Shown here piece after piece: positions 1-5,079 of a stretch of 7,060 nt of DNA. The notes beneath the pieces were generated by a model. The model was not told where the DNA came from. It searched no databases and saw only the letters and a list, made by a program, of their open reading frames with translations. This DNA is from Acidimicrobiales bacterium (GTDB lineage: Bacteria; Actinomycetota; Acidimicrobiia; Acidimicrobiales; Iamiaceae): positions 1 to 7,060 of the forward strand of contig JAGQSI010000097.1 of assembly GCA_020439605.1 (NCBI GenBank), read 5' to 3'. Each line of letters opens with the position of its first letter. The stretch's first letter is position 1. The translations under genes were made by a program, and so were the position numbers.

Positions 1-89
1 CAGGCACCGAGTTGGGCAACGGCCGTACTTCCGATCAATCGAGCCACTCGGGGCAGGCTCTTCGTTGCCGGGCGCTTTCCCAATCTTTG
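1..89. other. Non-annotated left edge with nested inverted repeats
   Basis: This stretch lies downstream of the minus-strand lipoprotein gene, and I could not assign a gene to it. It holds a 7-base inverted repeat (GGCAACG at 15-21 with CGTTGCC at 63-69) that encloses a 5-base one (GAGCC at 41-45 with GGCTC at 56-60). No T-tract follows on either strand, so a classical rho-independent terminator is not supported. Short open stretches on the plus strand could be the tail of a gene entering from the left, but none has a recognisable protein signature. Confidence 0.25.
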
Positions 90-100
90 TCAATCTTTGA
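81..100. repeat. 10-base tandem duplication over the lipoprotein stop codon
   Basis: The plus strand reads CAATCTTTG twice, at 81-89 and 91-99, with a 10-base period. On the minus strand the lipoprotein stop codon TGA (90-92) falls at the junction of the two copies. Without one copy, the reading frame would continue for about a dozen codons to a TGA further downstream. Confidence 0.6.
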
Positions 101-716
101 CAACCGACTTCATAATCTCAATGGCTGAGGCGACCATGGCATCTTCGTCCACCCAGTTGCCAGCATCAGCGCCACCACCAGCGTTGGTCAGCAACAGCGA
201 GTAACCCTTATCGCCAACGCCAGCAACCAGCGTGACGCCGCCCTTGGACTTGGAGCCGAACACCTCGTCACCGATACCAGACACATCGAGCAGCTCAACT
301 TTGGAGTCAGCCTGACCGCCTAGGTATGCATTGGGATCTCGAGGCGTGTTTGCCAGTTGCTCTTCATCTAGCACTGCCAGCTCAGCCTTGAGGTAATGCG
401 CCTCGGAGCTGTAATAGCACGTTGGCGACACAGCGTCCATAGATTCGGTGGTCACATCATCGGCACCCATCTGAGCAGCCATTTCTTCTTTAGAGAAAAG
501 ACTGCAGGCATCAACTGCCACCGCTTCATCGTCATCCTCTGCTTGACCGGATGAGTCCGCGCCTTGATTACTATCACCCGCTTTGTCGACGTTTGAAGAA
601 TCATCAACGCCAGCTTTATCAGCCTTCTCCTTGGTGTCAGAACCACAGCCTGTAGCTGCGAAGGTGAGCGACATAACAGCTAGTGCAGCTCCGAGGAAAC
701 GCAAACGCTTGGACAT
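90..716 (-). CDS. DUF3558-like secreted lipoprotein
   Basis: The gene encodes 208 residues of a probable membrane-anchored extracytoplasmic protein of unknown function. Residues 1-23 form a lipoprotein signal: basic start (MSKRLR), hydrophobic core, then a lipobox ending in A-T-G-Cys24. Residues 25-68 are a low-complexity linker rich in Asp, Ser, Gly and Lys. A compact domain follows, opening with DACSLFSKEEMAAQMG (69-84) and a second Cys at 100 in a CYY motif. The Cys71/Cys100 spacing and the 'CSLF..EE' opening resemble actinobacterial DUF3558-type lipoproteins, and a disulfide between the two is plausible. The start at 716 is chosen over an in-frame ATG at 779 because an AAGGAG ribosome site sits 5 bases upstream and because the longer version would put 21 non-signal residues before the signal peptide. 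It is transcribed away from the reductase gene at 902. The family call is by pattern only. Confidence 0.8.
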   Translation of the reverse strand: MSKRLRFLGAALAVMSLTFAATGCGSDTKEKADKAGVDDSSNVDKAGDSNQGADSSGQAEDDDEAVAVDACSLFSKEEMAAQMGADDVTTESMDAVSPTCYYSSEAHYLKAELAVLDEEQLANTPRDPNAYLGGQADSKVELLDVSGIGDEVFGSKSKGGVTLVAGVGDKGYSLLLTNAGGGADAGNWVDEDAMVASAIEIMKSVVKD

Positions 717-721
717 CTGAA

Positions 722-727
722 CTCCTT
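722..727 (-). promoter_or_regulatory. Ribosome binding site deciding the lipoprotein start
   Basis: The minus strand reads AAGGAG five bases upstream of the ATG at 714-716. This supports the shorter, signal-peptide-first reading of the lipoprotein. Confidence 0.75.
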
Positions 728-886
728 GTATTACCCGATGGATATGGGGAATGTAACCGAGGTTGCAACATGTCGCCATGGATACTGGCCTATGTGCGGC
801 TCCAGAGGTTTCGCCTCGAGAGCCGAGCTACGAGGCTCCGAGGGAGAAAAGCTCAGCGTGTGTATAAAGTCCAACCTCTACCGCTT

Positions 887-891
887 AGGAG
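887..891 (+). promoter_or_regulatory. Ribosome binding site for the reductase gene
   Basis: AGGAG lies 10 bases before the ATG at 902, slightly longer than ideal spacing. It supports starting the reductase at 902 and not at the upstream in-frame start at 683. Confidence 0.55.
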
Positions 892-901
892 CTCGCGTGC
901 G

Positions 902-1465
902 ATGAGAAAGCTTAGATACTCGATAAACGCGACACTTGACGGCTGCTGCGACCATCAAGTCGGCATTCCAGACGAAGAATCACATCGTTACTGGGCTAAG
1001 AGCCTGCAACGTGCTGATGCGTTGCTGTTTGGTCGGGTCACCTACGAGATGATGGAACAGGCATGGCGTAAGCCTGCCGATGGGAACTGGCCCGAATGGA
1101 TGGACGATGGAGACATTGCTTTTGCCGAGTCCATCGGGGCCGCTACCAAATTTGTGGTCTCATCCAAGCTGACCGAAGTCGCTTGGAATAGCCATCTCCT
1201 TCGAGGAGAGCTGGGCGAGGCGGTTCGACAACTCAAAGAAGAACCAGGCGATTCCTTGTTCGTGGGCGGGGTGAGTTTGCCATCTGCACTTGCTGATATG
1301 GGGCTGATCGATGAATACGAGTTTGTTCTCAACCCGGTTATCGCCGGCCATGGGCCCCGGCTCCTCGACGGGTTGCGGGAACGGATCAACCTCGAACTCG
1401 TTGGGAGCAGACAGTTCGGTTCTGGAGCGATGGCACTTACTTACCGACCCATAGAGAAGACCTAA
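902..1465 (+). CDS. Dihydrofolate reductase family protein (RibD C-terminal domain)
   Basis: This 187-residue protein is a single-domain member of the RibD_C / dihydrofolate-reductase-fold family. Members are NAD(P)H-dependent reductases; most stand-alone ones, including this one, have no known substrate. Family marks seen here are the opening beta strand with N-A-T-L-D-G (9-14, variant of S-L-D-G), LLFGRVTYEMM (41-51, typical of the cofactor-binding region), KFVVSSKL followed by W (83-95), the glycine pair in VGGVSLPSAL (121-130), and GLIDEYEFVLNPVIAGHGPRLL (134-155), which is the usual C-terminal block. It lacks the deaminase domain of true riboflavin-biosynthesis RibD, so it should not be called ribD. 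Length is normal for the family. The start is where homology begins, with AGGAG 10 bases upstream. The SnoaL-like gene begins 14 bases after its stop, so the two are probably co-transcribed. Confidence 0.88.
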   Translation: MRKLRYSINATLDGCCDHQVGIPDEESHRYWAKSLQRADALLFGRVTYEMMEQAWRKPADGNWPEWMDDGDIAFAESIGAATKFVVSSKLTEVAWNSHLLRGELGEAVRQLKEEPGDSLFVGGVSLPSALADMGLIDEYEFVLNPVIAGHGPRLLDGLRERINLELVGSRQFGSGAMALTYRPIEKT

Positions 1466-1479
1466 ACCTGAGGAGTTCC

Positions 1480-1950
1480 GTGACAAACGATGACCTGGTT
1501 CAGATCCATCTGATCGAGCAGTTGAAGTTCCGCTACCTGCGTCACCTGGATCTCAAACAATGGGACGATCTAGCTGACTGCTTCACGCCGGAAGCCACTG
1601 CGACCTATGGAGCCATCCCCAAGATCGATGGCCGTGACGCGATCATCGAGTTCTTGAGCAGTTCGCTCTCAAGCACCAACATGTTGACCAGTCACAAGGC
1701 CCATCACCCCGAGATCAACCTGCTGAGCAACAATCAGGCAAATGGCCTTTGGTCATTGGAGGATGAGGTACTTGTGCTTGATGCGGCGATTGAGATCCGG
1801 GGTTGTGCCATCTACCAGGACGAATACGTTCTGAGCGATACCGGCTGGCTCATTGCGCACACCGGCTACCGCCGCATCTATGAAGACACCCGACCCCGCC
1901 CAATCGAGGCTCACATCACCGCCAAGTGGTGGGACGCACCGATGCCTTAG
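1480..1950 (+). CDS. SnoaL-like / NTF2-fold protein
   Basis: This 156-residue protein belongs to the SnoaL-like group of the NTF2 fold, probably the SnoaL_4 type. These are cone-shaped alpha+beta barrels used as cyclases, isomerases, dehydratases or simply binding proteins, so the reaction cannot be named from sequence. The N-terminal helices carry the usual pattern of a tyrosine, a run of D/W residues and 'CF.P.A' (F18-Y19, W28-D30, C34-F35). This is followed by GRDAIIEFL (51-59), a histidine-rich turn SHKAHHPEI (71-79), NGLWSLED (88-95), and IYQDEYVLSDTGWLIAHTGYRRI (111-133), the diagnostic final strands. The GTG start has AGGAG four bases before it. It follows the reductase gene by 14 bases, suggesting one transcript. 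Its TAG stop overlaps the stop codon of the opposing ppnP gene. Confidence 0.85.
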   Translation: MTNDDLVQIHLIEQLKFRYLRHLDLKQWDDLADCFTPEATATYGAIPKIDGRDAIIEFLSSSLSSTNMLTSHKAHHPEINLLSNNQANGLWSLEDEVLVLDAAIEIRGCAIYQDEYVLSDTGWLIAHTGYRRIYEDTRPRPIEAHITAKWWDAPMP

Positions 1951-2231
1951 AGGTACTCGCACAAGTAGGCGGTCGGGGCGGCCACCTTTAGGTCGAAGCC
2001 GCTTGACCCAAGCACCTCAAAGCTGCTGTTGACACCAAATGATTGCCACTGCTCGGAACCATCTAGACGCACTAACAACTCGCCAGACACAACTGTCATG
2101 CGTTCCGCACTATCTGTGCCGAAATGGAACACTCCCGCATCCATAACTCCGACACTCAGGCGCTCACCGTCGCGTTCGAACCCGATGCTTTGGACGCCAT
2201 CTTCGAAATAGGTGTTGTGTTGAAGTGCCAT
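1947..2231 (-). CDS. ppnP: Pyrimidine/purine nucleoside phosphorylase PpnP
   Basis: This 94-residue protein matches the PpnP (YaiE, formerly DUF1255) family along its whole length. PpnP is a small cupin-fold enzyme that splits purine and pyrimidine nucleosides with phosphate, giving the free base and ribose-1-phosphate for salvage. The recognisable blocks, remembered from the E. coli protein, are SIGF (15-18), SVGVM (26-30), ERMTVVSGEL (43-52) and the C-terminal PTAYLCEYL (86-94). The length equals the family norm. The ATG is the first possible start because an in-frame TGA lies five codons upstream. No good ribosome site is close: the nearest purine run, AGGA, is about 20 bases away. The start codon also sits at the end of an inverted repeat, so translation may be weak, leaderless or structure-controlled. 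The gene converges on the SnoaL-like gene, with overlapping stop codons. Confidence 0.93.
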   Translation of the reverse strand: MALQHNTYFEDGVQSIGFERDGERLSVGVMDAGVFHFGTDSAERMTVVSGELLVRLDGSEQWQSFGVNSSFEVLGSSGFDLKVAAPTAYLCEYL

Positions 2232-2269
2232 GTTGCGATGGTGTCAGCTTTTCCTAAGCCCAGCAACAT
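2230..2269 (-). promoter_or_regulatory. Inverted repeat at the ppnP start codon
   Basis: ATGTTGC (2230-2236) and GCAACAT (2263-2269) form a perfect 7-base inverted repeat with a 26-base loop. In ppnP mRNA the A and U of the start codon fall inside the 3' arm. A smaller stem, GCTT/AAGC (2247-2250 with 2256-2259), lies inside and shows the only AGGA of the leader in its 5-base loop. This could fold as an RNA that limits initiation, or the palindrome could be an operator in the divergent ppnP/clcF gap. Neither role is proven. Confidence 0.35.
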
Positions 2270-2341
2270 CGGCGTGTGCGCTGTTGAGCTTCTTGGCGCT
2301 CGAGGCGGTCGGTAACGTTGGCTGCAGCGATGGAGGCATAG
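2232..2341. promoter_or_regulatory. Divergent intergenic region, ppnP / CLC-F gene
   Basis: These 110 bases must carry the start signals for ppnP leftward and the CLC-F operon rightward. For the plus strand, TAACGT at 2313-2318 fits a loose TAnnnT -10 box, but no convincing TTG-type -35 box stands at 16-18 bases; TTGAGC at 2284-2289 is too far. I searched for a fluoride riboswitch and did not find a fold matching its conserved core. Confidence 0.3.
2332..2336 (+). promoter_or_regulatory. Strong ribosome binding site for the CLC-F gene
   Basis: GGAGG lies five bases before the ATG at 2342. This near-ideal site fixes the CLC-F start, including its polar N-terminal tail. Confidence 0.75.
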
Positions 2342-3691
2342 ATGACCAAACACAACACACGCCGCAACAGTTTCCTACCCCATCGCCCAAACCCCATCAC
2401 GCACAACGGGCACGGACTCCTTCACTCAGAAGGTGTGGCAGTTCAACTCTTGCGGTGGCCACTGTTGGGTTCTCTGGTCGGAGTGCTGGCTGGAGTGTCC
2501 TCGGCGGTCTTTCTCATCTCCTTGGAATGGGTCACTGAGCAGTCTGCCAAGACCGACTGGCTGCTCTACTTGCTGCCAGTGGGTGGCCTTGTGATCGGAC
2601 TCGCCTACCACTACGGAGGTGGCCGTTCGAGCGAGGGCAACTCTTTGATCATCGATGAGATACACGACCCCAAAGCGTGGGTTCCCCGTCGAATGGCCCC
2701 GATGGTCCTCATAGGTACCTTAAGCACGCACCTGCTCGGGGGTTCTGCAGGCAGAGAAGGTACCGCCGTGCAGATGAGCGGCAGCCTCACCGATGGGGCA
2801 TCTCGGATACTGCGCCTGAACCCCGACGATCGCCGTGTCATGTTGATTGCCTCTATCGCTGGCGGATTCGGTGCAGTATTCGGAGTGCCGCTAGCAGGAG
2901 CGGTCTTCGCACTCGAGGTTCAATCTGCAAAACGTGTCTTTGGCGCGGCGTTGGTAGCGAGTCTCACAGCATCTGTGGTCGGCAACATCGTGGTTCACCA
3001 ACTTGGAGTGCACCATTCGTTGTTGCCCCAACTCGGACACGTTGGGTTCTCGGGTGTTCTGATACCGAAGGTAATGGTGGCTGCTATGGCCTTCGGGATC
3101 GCCGGCGCGGGTTTCATTCATCTCACCCACTCGGTCAAGCATGCTTTTGAACGAATGGTGCGCTGGGCACCAGCTCGACCGGTGATCGGCGGTTTCATGG
3201 TCATCGCTCTGACATTGGCGGTAGGCGACAGGACATACAACGGCCTATCTCTCGACCTGATCGACACAAGTCTTCATGGAGGGCCAGTACCTACCTGGGG
3301 GTTTGCCCTCAAGCTCGTATTCACTGCACTCACCCTCGGTTCGGGCTTTGTTGGTGGAGAGGTGACTCCCCTATTCGTGATTGGCGCAACCCTCGGAGTC
3401 ACCCTCGCTGGGGTACTCGGAGCACCCGTCTCGCTGTTTGCCGCGCTCGGTTTTGTTGCTGTGTTCGCTGGGGCGGCCAATGCACCGATTGCCTGCACGA
3501 TCATGGGCCTTGAGCTGTTCGGGCCCGGTGCCGTGGTCTACTTCGCGCTGGCCTGCGGGGGCAGCTACATATTCTCAACCCATCACAGCATCTATGCCAT
3601 GGAGCGCGACAACGCTGCGGAGCAACCTAGCTGGCTTGCTCGCGCTATAAACCTGACCAGTCCATCGCAGCGAACCCGAGCCAAACCATGA
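2342..3691 (+). CDS. CLC-family antiporter, fluoride (CLC-F) type
   Basis: This 449-residue integral membrane protein of the CLC family has many hydrophobic helices from about residue 36 to 412. The gating-glutamate motif is present as GSAGREGTAVQM (134-145; Glu139). Two changes set it apart from chloride CLCs. The usual GSGIP anion filter is replaced by EGNSLIIDEIHDP (98-110), and the usual GxFxP is replaced by GGEVTPLF (338-345). The E-V-T run there (Glu340, Thr342) corresponds, from memory of published CLC-F work, to residues specific to F-/H+ antiporters. Such proteins expel fluoride using inward proton flow. Tyr418 near the C-terminus may match the conserved CLC tyrosine. There are no CBS domains, as is normal for this class. 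The first 33 residues are polar with five histidines. GGAGG five bases upstream fixes the start. The stop overlaps the oxygenase start as ATGA. The family is near certain; fluoride specificity is inferred. Confidence 0.88.
   Translation: MTKHNTRRNSFLPHRPNPITHNGHGLLHSEGVAVQLLRWPLLGSLVGVLAGVSSAVFLISLEWVTEQSAKTDWLLYLLPVGGLVIGLAYHYGGGRSSEGNSLIIDEIHDPKAWVPRRMAPMVLIGTLSTHLLGGSAGREGTAVQMSGSLTDGASRILRLNPDDRRVMLIASIAGGFGAVFGVPLAGAVFALEVQSAKRVFGAALVASLTASVVGNIVVHQLGVHHSLLPQLGHVGFSGVLIPKVMVAAMAFGIAGAGFIHLTHSVKHAFERMVRWAPARPVIGGFMVIALTLAVGDRTYNGLSLDLIDTSLHGGPVPTWGFALKLVFTALTLGSGFVGGEVTPLFVIGATLGVTLAGVLGAPVSLFAALGFVAVFAGAANAPIACTIMGLELFGPGAVVYFALACGGSYIFSTHHSIYAMERDNAAEQPSWLARAINLTSPSQRTRAKP
3688..3691 (+). 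other. ATGA start/stop overlap coupling CLC-F and oxygenase
   Basis: The oxygenase ATG (3688-3690) overlaps the CLC-F stop TGA (3689-3691). No clear Shine-Dalgarno precedes the ATG, so a ribosome ending CLC-F probably re-initiates on the oxygenase. Confidence 0.75.
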
Positions 3692-5079
3692 CAAGTTCAG
3701 AGCAACCGCCAACCAACCGCTATCTGAGTGGCAACTTCGCCCCCGTCAACAAAGAGGTCACCGTCACCAATCTCCCTGTTGAAGGCACCTTACCGACACA
3801 CCTCGATGGGCGATACCTACGAAATGGACCCAACCCGATCAGCGTTGTGGACCCGCCGACCTACCACTGGTTTCTCGGCGATGGAATGGTGCATGGCATT
3901 CGGCTCCGCGATGGCAAAGCCGAGTGGTACCGAAATCGTTGGGTCCGTTCCTCAGGGGTAGCTGAAGCCTTCGGCGAAGAACCTCACCCCGGCCCAACCA
4001 ACAACGGCTTCGACTTCGGCGCCAACACCAACGTGATCGGCCACGGCGGTCGCACATTCGCCATTGTTGAGGCCGGGCCAAACCCCTACGAGCTAACCGA
4101 TGAGCTCGACACCATTGGACCGTGCGATTTCGATGGCACCCTCGGCGGAGGTTGGAGCGCTCATCCTCACCGTGACCCGACAACCGGCGAACTACACACC
4201 GTGTCCTATCACTGGGCCTGGGGCAACAAGGTGAGATACAGCGTCCTCGACCGCGTCGGCAAGGTCACAAAGCTGGTTGAGGTGCAAACCACCGGCGCTC
4301 CCATGGTGCACGACTGCGCCATCACCGCTTCGTCCGTTGTCATCTATGACCTGCCGACCGTGCTCAACGTGGATGCTGCTATCGCTGGAGCCTCGCTGCC
4401 CTACCGGTGGGACAATGACTATCCCGCTCGCGTTGGCCTACTTGCCCGCGATGGCGATGGCACTGAGGTGCAATGGTTCGACGTGGATCCCTGTTATGTG
4501 TTCCATACGCTCAACGCGTTTGACGACGGGGACAAGGTGGTGCTGGACCTTGTGCGCCACGACCGCATGTTTGCCACAGACTTCAACGGGCCCAACGAGG
4601 GCACGCCAACTCTCGAACGTTGGACCTTGGAGCGAGCATCAGGCCGGGTGCACACCACAGTGTTGGCCGAAGGTGGCCATGAGTTCCCTCGAATCGACGA
4701 ACGGCTCTTCGGCTCCTCGCACCGCTACGGCTACACCATCGGCATCGACGCCGGCGACGGCGACGGCTCGCATCAGGCCGTCGGATTCGAGAACATCCTT
4801 TACCGGCACGACATGGTCCAGGGAACCACCACAGTGCGCAGTTTCGGTGCTGGGTCCAGCGTTGGAGAGTTCGTCTTTGTGCCCAACTCGCCGGTCTCGC
4901 CCGAAGATGACGGTGTTCTCATGGGGTTCAGCCATGACCCGGTCTCAGACACATCACGGCTCGAAGTTGTGGACGCTCAAACACTGGAATCGGTTGCGGC
5001 AGTGCAGCTTCCAGTTCGGGTACCCGTTGGATTCCATGGCAACTGGGTTCCCACAACAGAGCTATCCCACCTCGTCTAG
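3688..5079 (+). CDS. Carotenoid cleavage oxygenase (RPE65 / ACO family)
   Basis: This 463-residue protein is a non-heme iron(II) dioxygenase of the seven-bladed beta-propeller carotenoid oxygenase family, which splits a C=C bond in carotenoids, apocarotenoids or stilbenes. All four iron-binding histidines are visible in their family contexts: His159 (SAHPH), His208 (MVHDC), His273 (VFHTLNAFD) and His450 (GFHGNW, near the C-terminus). Other family blocks are YLSGNFAPV (12-20), GRYLRNGPNP (41-50), HWFLGDGMVHG (60-70), and EFVFVPN (394-400), whose Glu394 is a likely second-shell residue. There is no signal peptide, so it is probably cytosolic or membrane-associated. Length is normal for bacterial members. 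The start codon overlaps the CLC-F stop (ATGA) and has no strong ribosome site of its own, which suggests translational coupling. Its 3' end overlaps the opposing ABC gene by 18 bases. The substrate cannot be named; retinal-forming apocarotenal cleavage is one possibility. Confidence 0.93.
   Translation: MTSSEQPPTNRYLSGNFAPVNKEVTVTNLPVEGTLPTHLDGRYLRNGPNPISVVDPPTYHWFLGDGMVHGIRLRDGKAEWYRNRWVRSSGVAEAFGEEPHPGPTNNGFDFGANTNVIGHGGRTFAIVEAGPNPYELTDELDTIGPCDFDGTLGGGWSAHPHRDPTTGELHTVSYHWAWGNKVRYSVLDRVGKVTKLVEVQTTGAPMVHDCAITASSVVIYDLPTVLNVDAAIAGASLPYRWDNDYPARVGLLARDGDGTEVQWFDVDPCYVFHTLNAFDDGDKVVLDLVRHDRMFATDFNGPNEGTPTLERWTLERASGRVHTTVLAEGGHEFPRIDERLFGSSHRYGYTIGIDAGDGDGSHQAVGFENILYRHDMVQGTTTVRSFGAGSSVGEFVFVPNSPVSPEDDGVLMGFSHDPVSDTSRLEVVDAQTLESVAAVQLPVRVPVGFHGNWVPTTELSHLV

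Larger units (their letters stand above)
717..901. promoter_or_regulatory. Divergent intergenic region, lipoprotein / reductase
   Basis: These 185 bases separate two divergent genes, so promoters for both should lie here, but I see no strong sigma-70-type pair. Weak candidates are TACATT on the minus strand (about 757-762) for the lipoprotein and TATAAA at 863-868 on the plus strand for the reductase. Neither has a good -35 box at normal spacing. A 6-base inverted repeat, GCCTCG (813-818) and CGAGGC (831-836), lies mid-region with a 12-base loop. The region is open in the reductase frame, but its translation is Arg-rich and not protein-like. Confidence 0.35.

Noticed and set aside
717..779. 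Longer lipoprotein start at 779
   Set aside because: It would put 21 residues before a clear signal peptide, and AAGGAG directs the start at 716.
683..901. N-terminal extension of the RibD_C reductase
   Set aside because: The 73 extra residues are Arg-rich, not protein-like, overlap the divergent lipoprotein's start, and have no family match. The domain begins at 902, behind AGGAG.
902..1465. True riboflavin-biosynthesis ribD
   Set aside because: The deaminase domain is missing and no other rib genes are nearby, so only the C-terminal-domain family name is justified.
2232..2420. Fluoride riboswitch ahead of the CLC-F gene (GCGATGG at 2235-2241 and GCGATGGAGG at 2327-2336)
   Set aside because: Both spots share the GATGG word of the fluoride riboswitch, but the first helix does not close and the matching CTCC pseudoknot partner is absent at the right distance. 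The second spot is simply the ribosome site.
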